A stretch of 42,855 nucleotides of DNA from an uncultured Bacteroidota bacterium (GTDB taxonomy: Bacteria; Bacteroidota; Bacteroidia; Bacteroidales; FEN-979). The notes beneath the pieces were generated by a model, which was given only the letters and a program-made list of their open reading frames with translations, ran no database searches and was not told where the DNA came from. Position numbers and translations under genes: made by a program. The stretch is taken from the NCBI GenBank assembly GCA_937900965.1, contig CALCGJ010000239.1:1-42855 (forward strand). The letters are read 5' to 3'. This document shows, piece after piece, positions 1-9,534 of this stretch (its first letter is position 1; every line of letters begins with the position of its first letter).

Positions 1-2622
1 CTAATCTATAGAGGAGTTTATGGAGAAATGGAATTGACTTCCTGCGGCTCCCGGTACCCCCGGAACTTGATCCAGTCCGTATCCCCAGTCAAGCCCAAGT
101 AATCCGAACATCGGCAGGAATACACGGATTCCTAAACCAACAGAGCGGTACAGGTTAAACGGATTAACATCTTTCCAGCGGGACCAGTCATTTCCAGCTT
201 CCAGGAACCCCAGAGCATAGATTGTTGCACTGGGATTCAGTGAGATCGGATATCGCAATTCCAATGTGTTTTTTGTATAAACCGTGCCCCCTATTGTACT
301 GGGATAACCAGGTGTAAGTGTATTATTCCCATATCCTCTCATCCCTATCAACTCTCGTCCATCCATGTTGTTGTATCCGGTAAGGCCATCACCTCCCAGG
401 TAGAAACGCTCAAATGGCGTAACGCCAAGGTTCGAATTATAGGCTCCAAGGTAACCGACCTGTATTCTGGGCGACAGTACCAGCTTTCCAATGAGGTTGA
501 TATACCATGATCCCTTGAATTTGATCTTGTAATACTCTACCCATTTATACCGTTCATTGTATGGCATGGTATCGTAATCAACAGTTCCGCTGCGAAAGAG
601 GCTGTATGGTGGGGTGAGTTCCAGGGTCACAGCCATCTCGGATCCGGCCCGGGGAAAGATCGGGTTGTCTATCGAGTTTCTTGAAAGAGCAACAGTGTAT
701 GAAAGAGCGTTATATGCTCCGTTTCCTCCTCCAAATGTAAAGATAGCAGAATAGTTCCGGGTATTATACCTGAAATAGTTGAGACTGTTGTACAGGGAGA
801 AATAATCATCAGGCCACCTCAGCATGGTTCCCAGGCCGACCGTGATGCCGTCAATCTTGAAATAGCCGTACAGTGAGTCATTTTTGTTCAGTCCGTTGGT
901 ATACTTCGAATGGACATATGAGAGGCTGAGGGCCAGCGGTTTTTTCCCTCCAAGCCATGGTTCCGTAAAGGAGAAACTATAGCTGAAGTATCCTTTTCCA
1001 TAAGTTTGCAGTCTTAAACTCAACTTCTGCCCATCTCCTGAAGGAATCGGTCTCCAGGCCTTAAAGTTAAACATGTTGCGCAGGGAGAAATTGTTGAAAG
1101 AGAGTCCCAACGTTCCGATGATCCGTCCATATCCCCATCCACCGGAAAGTTCAATCTGGTCAGCTGAGGTCTCTTCCACTACATACTCGATATCCACGGT
1201 CCCGTCTTCCGGATGGGGATTTACCTGGGGAACCAGCTTCTCTGCGTCAAAATACCGAAGTTGGGCAAGTTGTCTCTGAGAACGGATCAACCGGTCGCGG
1301 CTGAAAAGCTGACCCGGTCGCGTCTGAATCTCCCTCAATGCAACGTGGTCGTTCGTTTTTGTATTTCCTTTAATCGTGACCTTGTTGACAGTAGCCTGTT
1401 GTCCTTCATTCATACGAATCTCCAGGTCGATAGAATCGTTTTGAACCATGACCTCAACGGGGATCACATCAAAAAAGAGATACCCGTCATCCATATAAAG
1501 CGAACGAAGGTCACCCCCATTGGGATCATAACTGAGCGCTGCTTCCAGCGCCTCCTTGTTATAAACATCCCCGGGCTTGACTTTGAGAAAACGGGCGAGA
1601 AAAGGAGTAGGATATTTGGAATTCCCTACCCAGGTGATCTTCCTGACATAATATTTCGGTCCCTCTTCTATCCAGATGTTTACATTGATTGTGTTATCAT
1701 CATTGTGTGTCACCGAGTCTGTAATGATCTGGGCGTCCCGGTATCCCAGAGAGTTGTATTTTGCGATTAGGTTAACCTTGTCCTCCTCATAATCTTCGGG
1801 GATGAATTTCGATGCTTTGAAGATACGTATCTTAACAGTGTTAAAGACATGTTGCTGAATGATACTGCCAATCTCAACAAAATCGATCTGCAACGCGGCT
1901 TTCGCCGCCTCCCAGAGCATCAAATCAAGTCCGTCCATAGGGTTGAACACAGCCATCTCCTTTGTATCCTTGAATGCAGCTGATACCTGCTCCTTGGTGA
2001 GGTGTTCGTTGCCGTGTACATCCATCCTGTGAATCTTCACCCGTCCGTTTTTGCTGATGTTGATCACCATTGCAACCTGGTTTGCCTTCGCAGAGTCTTT
2101 TTTGAGAACTATATCTACATCAGCATTCAGAAATCCTTTGCCTTCAAAGTAATCTTTAATAATGTTCCTGGTTTTGATAATCAGGTTATCAGTCACATAG
2201 TCCCCTTTAACCAGCCTGATTTTATCCCGGATATTATCAGCATCCGATTTCTTTACTCCTGAAAATGAGAACTGCAACAGCCGGGGCCGCTCGCGGAGGT
2301 ATAAATCAAGGAAGATTTTGTTCCCGATAACCTTGGTTACGGAGATACGGATATCTTCAAATAGCCCCTGATCCCACAGCTTTTTAATTGCGGTGGTAAT
2401 CTTGTCGCCCGGCACATCCACCATCTCTCCAACAGTCAATCCCGAAAGCATAATCAGGACGTTGGCATCAAGATACTTCACACCACTTACAGTGATCCCT
2501 CCAATCTCATACGCTCTTGGCTTGTTGTAGTCAATCTCTATATCTCCGAGAGTGACCTGGGCCACCGCCGGATGTAAAACCAAACTTGTCATAATGAGAA
2601 TGATGAATGATCTAAGCTTCAT
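1..2622 (-). CDS. bamA: BamA, outer-membrane protein assembly factor (Omp85 family)
   Basis: This 873-residue protein folds and inserts beta-barrel proteins into the outer membrane. It opens with a signal peptide ending near residue 21 (VAQ), continues with several POTRA-like repeats over roughly residues 35-480, and ends in a beta-barrel. The barrel carries the Omp85 loop-6 signature as MRGY around residue 760. The last residue is Asp rather than the usual aromatic. The stop codon is the first three bases of the window, so the gene is complete. Its ATG overlaps the uppS stop by four bases (ATGA), so the two are probably translationally coupled. The order CBS/nadK/DUF6089/uppS/bamA is typical of Bacteroidota. 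Identification is firm from length, domain order and context. Confidence 0.95.
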   Translation of the reverse strand: MKLRSFIILIMTSLVLHPAVAQVTLGDIEIDYNKPRAYEIGGITVSGVKYLDANVLIMLSGLTVGEMVDVPGDKITTAIKKLWDQGLFEDIRISVTKVIGNKIFLDLYLRERPRLLQFSFSGVKKSDADNIRDKIRLVKGDYVTDNLIIKTRNIIKDYFEGKGFLNADVDIVLKKDSAKANQVAMVINISKNGRVKIHRMDVHGNEHLTKEQVSAAFKDTKEMAVFNPMDGLDLMLWEAAKAALQIDFVEIGSIIQQHVFNTVKIRIFKASKFIPEDYEEDKVNLIAKYNSLGYRDAQIITDSVTHNDDNTINVNIWIEEGPKYYVRKITWVGNSKYPTPFLARFLKVKPGDVYNKEALEAALSYDPNGGDLRSLYMDDGYLFFDVIPVEVMVQNDSIDLEIRMNEGQQATVNKVTIKGNTKTNDHVALREIQTRPGQLFSRDRLIRSQRQLAQLRYFDAEKLVPQVNPHPEDGTVDIEYVVEETSADQIELSGGWGYGRIIGTLGLSFNNFSLRNMFNFKAWRPIPSGDGQKLSLRLQTYGKGYFSYSFSFTEPWLGGKKPLALSLSYVHSKYTNGLNKNDSLYGYFKIDGITVGLGTMLRWPDDYFSLYNSLNYFRYNTRNYSAIFTFGGGNGAYNALSYTVALSRNSIDNPIFPRAGSEMAVTLELTPPYSLFRSGTVDYDTMPYNERYKWVEYYKIKFKGSWYINLIGKLVLSPRIQVGYLGAYNSNLGVTPFERFYLGGDGLTGYNNMDGRELIGMRGYGNNTLTPGYPSTIGGTVYTKNTLELRYPISLNPSATIYALGFLEAGNDWSRWKDVNPFNLYRSVGLGIRVFLPMFGLLGLDWGYGLDQVPGVPGAAGSQFHFSINSSID

Positions 2623-3392
2623 TTAGTTGGTTTCTTCTTGGTGGCTTCTACTTGATTTATCTGTTCGCTGGTCAGTCCAAACCTGCGTTCCCGGTTCTGG
2701 TAATCCAGAATGGCCTTGTGAAATTCCTCTTTCGTGAAATCGGGCCAAAGTGTCGATGTGAAATAGAGTTCAGTATATGCAATCTGCCAGAGCAGGAAAT
2801 TACTGATCCGATATTCCCCGCTGGTTCTGATAAGCAGCTCAGGATCAGGCATATCAGTAGTAGTTAGCATGCTGGCAAACGAATGAACATCAATTTCTTC
2901 AGGTTTCATGTTTCCTTTCTGGACCTCCTCGACGACTTTTCTGCATGTTTCAACAATTTCCCATCGGGAACTATAGCTGAGTGCCAGAACGAGAGTTAGT
3001 CCGGTGTTATTTGAGGTAGTCCCTATTGCTTTCAACAACTCCCGTTGACTCTTTGGAGGGAGAGCCTGAAGATCTCCGATAACTGTTAACCGGATGTTAT
3101 TTTCCATCAGGGATTCCATTTCATTGTTTATTGCCTGCACCAGAAGCTTCATCAGGGCATCAATCTCGTATTTCGGTCGGTTCCAGTTCTCTGTAGAGAA
3201 AGCAAACAGTGTCAGATACCGGATGCCCAGTTCGGCAGCAGCTTCCACAGTAGCCTTTACAGCACCAACACCTTTTTCATGACCTTTAACTCTTACGAAG
3301 CCCTGTTTCCGCGCCCAACGGCCGTTGCCGTCCATGATTACTGCAACATGACCTGGCAACTTCTCCCTGTTTATCTGCTCCTTTATCTCCAT
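2619..3392 (-). CDS. uppS: Isoprenyl transferase / undecaprenyl diphosphate synthase
   Basis: This cis-prenyltransferase builds the C55 undecaprenyl diphosphate carrier used for peptidoglycan and surface glycan synthesis from farnesyl diphosphate and IPP. Near the N-terminus it has the hallmark HVAVIMDGNGRWA, whose Asp binds the diphosphate/Mg. Near the C-terminus it has DPELLIRTSGEYRISNFLLW and the following TELYFT..LWPDF. Length (257 residues) is normal for the family. I chose the ATG at 3392; a TTG one codon upstream is also possible. It overlaps bamA by four bases and lies 15 bp after the DUF6089 gene, so these envelope genes are probably one operon. Confidence 0.95.
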   Translation of the reverse strand: MEIKEQINREKLPGHVAVIMDGNGRWARKQGFVRVKGHEKGVGAVKATVEAAAELGIRYLTLFAFSTENWNRPKYEIDALMKLLVQAINNEMESLMENNIRLTVIGDLQALPPKSQRELLKAIGTTSNNTGLTLVLALSYSSRWEIVETCRKVVEEVQKGNMKPEEIDVHSFASMLTTTDMPDPELLIRTSGEYRISNFLLWQIAYTELYFTSTLWPDFTKEEFHKAILDYQNRERRFGLTSEQINQVEATKKKPTK

Positions 3393-3407
3393 CAAACCAA
3401 TGTCAAA

Positions 3408-4202
3408 TCAATCGGTGTAAATATCCTTGCACCGCTTGCTTCCGATGAGTGCAAATTTATAAGTAATTGTGATACCGTAAAAAGAATACCAATCATCGTT
3501 CCGTGAATTTCCTCTCTGCATGCCTGGTTGGTAACTCATGGTGGGATCGGAAAGATACTCTGGCGTGTTATTTGGATCAATCCGTTCACCATCGAGATAA
3601 TAAGTTGTACTGATGTCGTCGAGGTAGTCAGAAAATGTTTTGTGCATCTCCCAGAATAGTGCCACTCCCAACTTCTTTGTAATCCCAACCTTAACACCCA
3701 GCCCGAAAGGAATGTTGAACCCGGCGAGTGAATAGGGTTTACGTCCGTCGTAACCCAGTTGCTGTCCTTCAGTTCCAAGTGGCTGAAGTTTCACACCTTC
3801 AGAGGAGGGCTGAAAGAAGCATATTCCGATACCTGCATAAACATATGGTGTAATGAAATTCCTTCTGCTTCCTGTAAAATAGGGCCAAAAGTTGAATTCC
3901 GCCACAGCTGAAATATCAGTGACCGGGCTCTCAAACTGAAGATTCCGGTTTGGAAGAAACCAATTGCTGGCAGCGTTCCCGGCAATTTTACCACGGTATG
4001 CGCTCATTTTCACAGCCCACCGGCTGTTAATATTATACCGGCCAATAATACCATAGGCTATTTGCGTATTTTTAAAATGGCCTGATGGATTTACATCACC
4101 CAGGTAATAAGAACCACCACCAAAAATACCCATCTCCAAATCCTGTGCAGAACCGAAAGAGACAATGAAGAAGGACAAGAGTAAAATAACAGAAAACCTC
4201 AT
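3408..4202 (-). CDS. DUF6089 family outer-membrane beta-barrel protein
   Basis: This predicted outer-membrane barrel of 264 residues has a cleavable signal peptide (hydrophobic core FSVILLLSFFIVSF, cleavage near GSAQ). Alternating aromatic/hydrophobic strands follow, beginning EMGIFGGGSYYLGDVNP, a start characteristic of the DUF6089 family that in Bacteroidota sits next to uppS and nadK. The C-terminal part contains YSFYGITITYKF, a typical terminal barrel strand. I chose the ATG at 4202 because it puts the charged start directly before the hydrophobic core; a longer start at 4223 would add seven unlikely residues. Biochemical function is unknown. Operon position suggests a role in envelope biogenesis, but that is inference. 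Confidence 0.8.
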   Translation of the reverse strand: MRFSVILLLSFFIVSFGSAQDLEMGIFGGGSYYLGDVNPSGHFKNTQIAYGIIGRYNINSRWAVKMSAYRGKIAGNAASNWFLPNRNLQFESPVTDISAVAEFNFWPYFTGSRRNFITPYVYAGIGICFFQPSSEGVKLQPLGTEGQQLGYDGRKPYSLAGFNIPFGLGVKVGITKKLGVALFWEMHKTFSDYLDDISTTYYLDGERIDPNNTPEYLSDPTMSYQPGMQRGNSRNDDWYSFYGITITYKFALIGSKRCKDIYTD

Positions 4203-4303
4203 ACCAGTTGAAAGACAATACACATTAACGACAAATTCGGGAAATTATTGAAGAAAGTTTCTATCTTTCCATCATCAATGTTCAGTCTCAATAATTCATA
4301 GTT

Positions 4304-4332
4304 TGTAAATCGTAAATCGTAGGTTGTAAATT
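4304..4332. repeat. Heptad tandem repeat abutting nadK stop
   Basis: Four adjacent 7-bp units: GTAAATC, GTAAATC, GTAGGTT, GTAAATT. The array runs into the nadK stop codon (4331-4333), so it lies immediately 3' of that gene. It is one of several heptad arrays in the window with unrelated units but the same period. Confidence 0.7.
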
Positions 4333-5209
4333 AATTCCGTGCATCCAGACCCCAGTTAAGTTTTTCACGGATTGTCTTGAAAAAATGGTGACCCGGGAAC
4401 CGTACCAGTCTGACAGAGAAATCTGCCTTTGTAATGATAAGTTCCATACCGCTCTTTACCTTCTCTTTCCTTGAATCCATCGCAACAAAGAAATCCTCCC
4501 CATATCCTTCCACAAAGATCTTAATGGTGGTATCATCACGGATCACAATAGGCCTGACAGTGAGGTTGTGACTTGCAATTGGAGTGATGACAAAATTCTC
4601 TGAGCCTGGTGTCACTATAGGGCCGGTACAACTCAGGGAATAGGCTGTTGACCCGGTAGGTGTGGAAACAATCAATCCGTCAGCCCAGTATGAATTCAAA
4701 AACTCATCGTTGATATAGGTCCGGATGGTCAACATCGTCTGCAAATCACTTTTATGGATAGTAAGCTCATTCAGGGCATAAGGGAATCCTCCAAACAGGT
4801 TTTCCTGTCCATGCAGGTGCAGAAGGGTACGGTTTTCTAACGTATACTTTTTTGCATAGATATCCTCCATGGCAGGAATAATCTCATCTTTTGAGATACT
4901 GGACAGGAAACCGAGTCGTCCCATGTTTATACCGAAAATTGGGATCCTGCTGTTAACTGTCAGCGTAGCTGCATCAAGGATCGTTCCGTCGCCACCAATC
5001 GTGCAGATGAAGTCAGCTTTTCCGTGAAGATCGGCATCCTGAAGAAAAAAAGCGGGAGCTTTTGCAAAGTGAATCCGCCCATCCAGCATATCATAGAAAG
5101 GTTTATATATCAGGGTCGATTCCGATAATGCCTCCAGGTGTAAAATAAACTCCTGCAGGTATGGGAGCATCGAATCAGTTACCGTACGGCCAAAGAGCGC
5201 TAGATTCAT
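4331..5209 (-). CDS. nadK: NAD kinase
   Basis: ATP-dependent NAD kinase (292 residues) makes NADP from NAD in the cytoplasm. The sequence has the diagnostic GGDGT motif at residues 72-76 (IGGDGTILDAA), the second signature GRLGFLSSI, and the DGLIVSTPTGSTAYSLSC block that binds NAD, followed by GPIV. Length matches bacterial NadK. In Bacteroidota the gene usually lies between a CBS-domain gene and DUF6089/uppS/bamA. Here an Omp85-like gene is inserted between it and the CBS gene. The 58-bp gap upstream may hold a promoter, but I see no clear motif. Confidence 0.95.
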   Translation of the reverse strand: MNLALFGRTVTDSMLPYLQEFILHLEALSESTLIYKPFYDMLDGRIHFAKAPAFFLQDADLHGKADFICTIGGDGTILDAATLTVNSRIPIFGINMGRLGFLSSISKDEIIPAMEDIYAKKYTLENRTLLHLHGQENLFGGFPYALNELTIHKSDLQTMLTIRTYINDEFLNSYWADGLIVSTPTGSTAYSLSCTGPIVTPGSENFVITPIASHNLTVRPIVIRDDTTIKIFVEGYGEDFFVAMDSRKEKVKSGMELIITKADFSVRLVRFPGHHFFKTIREKLNWGLDARN

Positions 5210-5267
5210 TGATGGGTCTGAGTTTCAAGGCGCAAAGATACTTCATTTTTCGGGAAAATCCAATGGA

Positions 5268-6668
5268 CTAAATTGGTGCTGTGAAATGGATATAGATTCC
5301 CGGTTCGCCCATGCTGTTCAGCGCAAAATTGAGATCCAGAACGATGTCGTAATAGGTGACGAAATCGATACTCAGTCCATACCCAGCCAGGAATGTGTTA
5401 ACCAGGAAATTATCCTGTTTCACATACGAAACCGAATTATTGACATACCCTGCATCAACAAACAGGTTCAGATACAGGCCATAAGGAATAACTCCGAATT
5501 TTGGTGACCGTATGAACGAGAGTTTTGCGGTTCGCGGTTTGATAAGTGCAAACTTCAGGTTTGTTTTTACAAGCCCAAACCAGGAGCCAATGATTGAGTA
5601 ATATTCAAATCCCCTGATAATATCCCGGCCATACCCTATTCCATGCTGAAGAAAAAAAGGCTGCTCTTCGGGCCATGACCATCTGACCGTAGTACCTGCA
5701 GCCAGAAACCATCGTTCCGTGAACTTCCAGTATTTCCTGAAAGCCGACTGGATAAGGAAGAGGTTAACCGGCTCATCAGTGAAACCATGCTTGGTCAGTT
5801 CCAGGTCAAAATACCAGCCCCTGAGTGGGTAATACTGCACATCCCGATGGTCCAGTTTGTATTTGTAGTAAATGGTGAAAAAGGATTGATCATTGGTGCT
5901 GTCGGTCAGGTAACCTGGGATTTTAAGCAGTGTATCAGCAAAGCGATAATAATCATAACCAAGTGCCAGGGTATGGTAACTGTAAAGATTGGGCCTGAAG
6001 TACCCTTCAATAAATCCATGAGCCCTCTGGCGTAGATTTCCTCTTGCTGTATCCAGGTAGTTACTCTTATTCCCGGTAGTCCCGGTTATGAGTGATCTGT
6101 TTTGGCTGTATTTTCCTCCAAAACCGAAACCCAGGGTCTGCTTCTTGTTGATATAAGGTGTCCTGTATGTAAACCCATACTGCTGATTGAATCCGAAATG
6201 CAAAAGGAGGGTTAGCGTTTCATTCCGGCCGCGTGCATTGAAAAATTTGAGGTTCAACCCATATGTAAGATTCCGGAAGTCGAAGGTCTCAAGCCAGGCG
6301 TTGACATTCCTGTTTGGAAATTCGATATATGGAATGGGCCAGATGTACCATCGTTCAATCACCTTTACAATAACTTCCACGCGGGTGGGGAGTGAAGAAA
6401 GCCTGACAGTATCCAGCTCCACCACATTGAAAAGAGAGGTATTAAAAACATTGTCGCGACTTCCCTTGAGAGAGGCTGTCAACATCTGAGAAGTCAGCGT
6501 ATCTCCGATACTGAACCGGAGCTCACGGAGAATGATATTCGGACGGGTGATCCTGTTTCCTTCCAGGCTGATACAATCGATGATAACCAGGTCGGTACTG
6601 TCACTCTCACCACTGGCCTGAAGGATACCAATGAACAGGAGGAGCCCGGCCAGCAGCAGAGATCTCAT
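5268..6668 (-). CDS. Omp85-like outer-membrane protein (POTRA plus barrel)
   Basis: A 466-residue predicted outer-membrane protein with a signal peptide (LLLAGLLLFIGILQASG), one recognisable POTRA-like region (about residues 25-110, including GNRITRPNIILREL) and a C-terminal barrel. The motif DIIRGFEYY around residue 350 corresponds to the loop-6 RGF signature of the Omp85/TamA superfamily. It is about half the length of the BamA at 1-2622 and has fewer POTRA repeats, so it is not a second BamA. It may be a TamA-like or lipid-transport barrel. I chose the ATG at 6668; a TTG at 6674 would add two residues. It follows the CBS gene after 9 bp and is probably cotranscribed with it and rsgA. Confidence 0.75.
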   Translation of the reverse strand: MRSLLLAGLLLFIGILQASGESDSTDLVIIDCISLEGNRITRPNIILRELRFSIGDTLTSQMLTASLKGSRDNVFNTSLFNVVELDTVRLSSLPTRVEVIVKVIERWYIWPIPYIEFPNRNVNAWLETFDFRNLTYGLNLKFFNARGRNETLTLLLHFGFNQQYGFTYRTPYINKKQTLGFGFGGKYSQNRSLITGTTGNKSNYLDTARGNLRQRAHGFIEGYFRPNLYSYHTLALGYDYYRFADTLLKIPGYLTDSTNDQSFFTIYYKYKLDHRDVQYYPLRGWYFDLELTKHGFTDEPVNLFLIQSAFRKYWKFTERWFLAAGTTVRWSWPEEQPFFLQHGIGYGRDIIRGFEYYSIIGSWFGLVKTNLKFALIKPRTAKLSFIRSPKFGVIPYGLYLNLFVDAGYVNNSVSYVKQDNFLVNTFLAGYGLSIDFVTYYDIVLDLNFALNSMGEPGIYIHFTAPI

Positions 6669-6677
6669 ATGCAATTA

Positions 6678-7343
6678 TCAGATATTGAGGTAATTCATCA
6701 ATGAGTCAAAACGCTCCTGAATAATTTCAGAATAGGCGTCCTTATTGGAGTAACTGGAGATGACATTGTATCTGTACCGCTCGAAGGTTTGGAGGATAGA
6801 GCCAATATCAAGGCGATTAATTTTAAGAGTCACCTCCAGTTTCGTAGAGTCAGGAAAGGAGGTAATGTAAGAGCTGAGGACAGTAGCGTCGTTCGACTCC
6901 ACAATCTGGCAGATCTGGGACAGTGAGTAATCTTTATCGTTTATTTCCAGGACTATAATCCCACCCTGTGTATCTATGGAGGTGATCTTTGCCAGGTTAT
7001 GAACCAGGTTCGCGAGGGTAATGGTTCCCAGATACTGATTTTTTTCATCCACAACAGGCATCACGGTGAGTTTCATTTTTGCGAATGTCTGGATTACCTC
7101 ATATATTGGCTGAGACTCTCTCACATAAGCACCGTTCAACGTTAGGTTGTGGTTCCCAAGCGGATCGTCGAAGGCATTCATATTGAAGATATCGGAATCG
7201 CTGACCACTCCCAGAAAATCATTATTGTTGACAATAGGCATATGGGAGACCCGGTGTTCATCCATCATACCAAGAGCCAGGGCTCCGCTGTCGGAAGTCT
7301 TCAGGGGATTCAGGGAATCAGTGATCAGGTCGCGGGCGATCAT
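6678..7343 (-). CDS. CBS-domain pair protein with C-terminal ACT-like domain
   Basis: This 221-residue soluble protein has two CBS motifs in the first ~115 residues (around HRVSHMPIVNNNDFLGVVSD and LTVMPVVDEKNQYLGTITL). A C-terminal region (about 125-205) looks like an ACT or similar small-ligand fold. CBS pairs normally bind adenosine nucleotides and regulate a partner; the partner and ligand cannot be read from the sequence. The gene starts 5 bp after rsgA stops and is 9 bp ahead of the Omp85-like gene, so all three are likely cotranscribed. The conserved Bacteroidota neighbourhood with nadK and bamA supports the family call but not a precise role. Confidence 0.8.
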   Translation of the reverse strand: MIARDLITDSLNPLKTSDSGALALGMMDEHRVSHMPIVNNNDFLGVVSDSDIFNMNAFDDPLGNHNLTLNGAYVRESQPIYEVIQTFAKMKLTVMPVVDEKNQYLGTITLANLVHNLAKITSIDTQGGIIVLEINDKDYSLSQICQIVESNDATVLSSYITSFPDSTKLEVTLKINRLDIGSILQTFERYRYNVISSYSNKDAYSEIIQERFDSLMNYLNI

Positions 7344-7348
7344 CGGGA

Positions 7349-8287
7349 TTATCGTTGGCTATCGTCGTTCAGGATGCTAAGATAGCTATTATATCGTAGT
7401 TCGCTAACCTCACCCGACTCAACCCCCTTCTTCACTGCACACCCCGGTTCATGAACATGTGTACAGTTGCTGTACTGGCAATGAGGAAGCAAGCGATCCA
7501 TCTCGGGAAAACACCTGTGGATCTCCGTCGCGTTGAAGTGAACCAGGCCGAACTCTTTGATTCCCGGGGTATCTATGATGTATCCGCCTCCTTCCAATGG
7601 ATACATTTCGGCGAAAGTGGTGGTGTGCATCCCTTTTTGGTGAGCCTCAGAGATCTCCCCGATGCGGGGATTCAGGTTAGGATCTATCGCCTTGATCAAG
7701 GCTGATTTCCCTGAACCGGAATGACCCGCAAAAAGATTGACTTTCCCATTCACAAGTTCTCTGGTCTGCCCGATATTGTCGCCACGAAGAGCAGATACCG
7801 CGTAGCATGAATAACCTGCCTGCTTGTAGATCCGGAACAACTCCTCCATGTGCTGCAGCTCCAATTCATCATAGATATCAAGTTTATTGAAGATCAGGCT
7901 TGCAGGGATGAAGTATCCGGTTGCAGTGACCAGGAAACGGTCAATGAAACCGGTAGATGTTCGCGGGCTGGCAAGGGTAACGATCAGGTAAGCATGATCG
8001 AGGTTTGCAGCAATGATATGGGCCTCCTTTGATAGTTTGGTCGCTTTTCGGATGATATAATTCTCACGGGGAAGAATCCGGTGGATCACTCCCTCCCCTT
8101 CATCATCAGACAGTCTGAACTCAACCTTGTCACCGGCAGCTACCGGGTTGGTCGTCCGGATACCCTGTATACGGAACCGGCCTTTGACTTTACATCGGTA
8201 TTTCTTCCCTTCCGTGCTTCGCACATAGATCCAGCTCCCGGTGGATTTCTCCACAAGACCGCTCAGACTTCTCTTTTTATCAATCAA
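7349..8287 (-). CDS. rsgA: Ribosome small-subunit biogenesis GTPase RsgA
   Basis: RsgA is a circularly permuted GTPase that checks late maturation of the 30S subunit. The 312-residue protein shows an N-terminal OB-fold (about 8-75), then G motifs in permuted order: NKLD (134-137, G4), GHSGSGKS (188-195, G1) and DTPG (239-242, G3). A zinc-binding C-terminus uses C270, C275, H277 and C283. The start is TTG: no in-frame ATG exists between the upstream stop and about residue 147, and starting later would delete the OB fold. The CBS gene follows after 5 bp. Confidence 0.95.
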   Translation of the reverse strand: MIDKKRSLSGLVEKSTGSWIYVRSTEGKKYRCKVKGRFRIQGIRTTNPVAAGDKVEFRLSDDEGEGVIHRILPRENYIIRKATKLSKEAHIIAANLDHAYLIVTLASPRTSTGFIDRFLVTATGYFIPASLIFNKLDIYDELELQHMEELFRIYKQAGYSCYAVSALRGDNIGQTRELVNGKVNLFAGHSGSGKSALIKAIDPNLNPRIGEISEAHQKGMHTTTFAEMYPLEGGGYIIDTPGIKEFGLVHFNATEIHRCFPEMDRLLPHCQYSNCTHVHEPGCAVKKGVESGEVSELRYNSYLSILNDDSQR

Positions 8288-8344
8288 ATCAAGGATATTT
8301 CATTGTAAAATTAGAAAATATCTTCCACGTTACGAAATCATTGC

Positions 8345-8384
8345 AATGATGGCAATAATGGCAATGATGGCAATGGTGGCAATT
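8345..8384. repeat. 9-bp tandem repeat abutting dprA stop
   Basis: Four degenerate 9-bp units (ATGATGGCA, ATAATGGCA, ATGATGGCA, ATGGTGGCA) followed by ATTA, ending at the dprA stop codon (8383-8385). Read in the sense of dprA it contains ATTGCCACCATTG, a string also found at the 3' end of the glycosyltransferase gene at 10657-10692. Confidence 0.7.
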
Positions 8385-9471
8385 AGCTTAACAGATAGAT
8401 CTTCCCGGGAAGCACTTGCACTACTCCTTCAAACTCGAGGTTCAGTAATGCCACTGAAACTTTGCCTGCTGAGAGATGTGTATGGATCATAATATCGTCG
8501 ATACTTGAGCTCTTGACCTGCTCCACGTAGCGTACAATCAATTCTTCATCGGGGGTCATCTCCAGAAAGATCTTTCTCTGCTGTGCAGACCTCTTTTCCG
8601 GCTCCCGCCAGCCCATGATGTACTCCACATTTTCAAATGACTGAAGCAGGTGAGCCTGGTTGGTGCGGATGAGGTAGTTGGATCCCTCCGACCATGGATC
8701 TCCAATTCTTCCCGGGACGGAAAAGACATCGCGGTTATAGGAGTTGGCTATATCTGCAGTGATTAACGCACCGCCTTTCCGTGCCGCTTCCACCACAATC
8801 AGGGCATCACACAACCCGGCAATGATCCGGTTTCGCTTAGGAAAGTTCTCGCGGTCGGGATTGGTACCACTGAAGAACTCGGTAATCAGGCCTCCACAAG
8901 AGATCATTTTTTCGGCCATAGCACTGTTTGTATATGGATAGATACGGTCGAGGCCATGCCCCAGTACTGCCACAGTAGGCAATTCCGCTTCCAGGGCAGC
9001 CCGGTGGGCGCAGCTGTCGATCCCATATGCCAGCCCACTGACTATCAAAGGTCTATGAGTAGCCAGCCCGTTAACAAGATCCCGGCAGATCCGCTTCCCA
9101 TAACCGGTGGCGCTGCGAGTCCCCACAATCCCTACTACCCTGGGTTCATTCAGGTCAGTATTTCCTTTGTAGAAAAGCAGTAATGGGCTGTCAATACAGT
9201 GAGTCAACCGTGTTGGGTACAATGGGTCCTGAAAGAAGAGAGGAGAAATCCCAAAACGGTTTAGAAAAATCATCTCCTTTTCAGCCCGCCGAAAAATATC
9301 CTTGTTGCCTACAGCCCGGCTCAGCACCTCCCCTACTCCTTTTACTTTTTGAAGAATCCGCTTTGGTTCGCGAAAAACAGCTTCAGCACTGCCACACATA
9401 GTCACAAGCTTTTTCCCCAACACATCCCCGATCCCTGGAATCAGGCAAAGTGCAATCTGATACAATAGCAT
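8383..9471 (-). CDS. dprA: DNA-processing protein DprA
   Basis: DprA (362 residues) binds incoming single-stranded DNA and loads RecA during natural transformation; it also protects ssDNA. An N-terminal helix-hairpin-helix region (PGIGDVLGKKL, VKGVGEVLSRAV) is followed by the Rossmann-like DprA core with GIVGTRSATGYGKR, IVSGLAYGIDSCAHRAAL, FPKRNRIIAGL and ARKGGALITADIA. A C-terminal winged-helix-like tail (about 300-360) ends the protein. All diagnostic blocks are present, so the gene looks intact. It reads away from the divergent glycosyltransferase gene with a 102-bp gap. No other competence genes are in the window. Confidence 0.93.
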   Translation of the reverse strand: MLLYQIALCLIPGIGDVLGKKLVTMCGSAEAVFREPKRILQKVKGVGEVLSRAVGNKDIFRRAEKEMIFLNRFGISPLFFQDPLYPTRLTHCIDSPLLLFYKGNTDLNEPRVVGIVGTRSATGYGKRICRDLVNGLATHRPLIVSGLAYGIDSCAHRAALEAELPTVAVLGHGLDRIYPYTNSAMAEKMISCGGLITEFFSGTNPDRENFPKRNRIIAGLCDALIVVEAARKGGALITADIANSYNRDVFSVPGRIGDPWSEGSNYLIRTNQAHLLQSFENVEYIMGWREPEKRSAQQRKIFLEMTPDEELIVRYVEQVKSSSIDDIMIHTHLSAGKVSVALLNLEFEGVVQVLPGKIYLLS

Positions 9472-9534
9472 CTTTTATCATTTACCCTATTAATCGGGTT
9501 TGAAGCCAAAAAGTAATACCTAGTTTTACACAAT

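Noticed and set aside
1213-1770. A 185-codon plus-strand frame opposite bamA.
   Set aside because: It lies wholly within the clear BamA coding region and shows no family motif.
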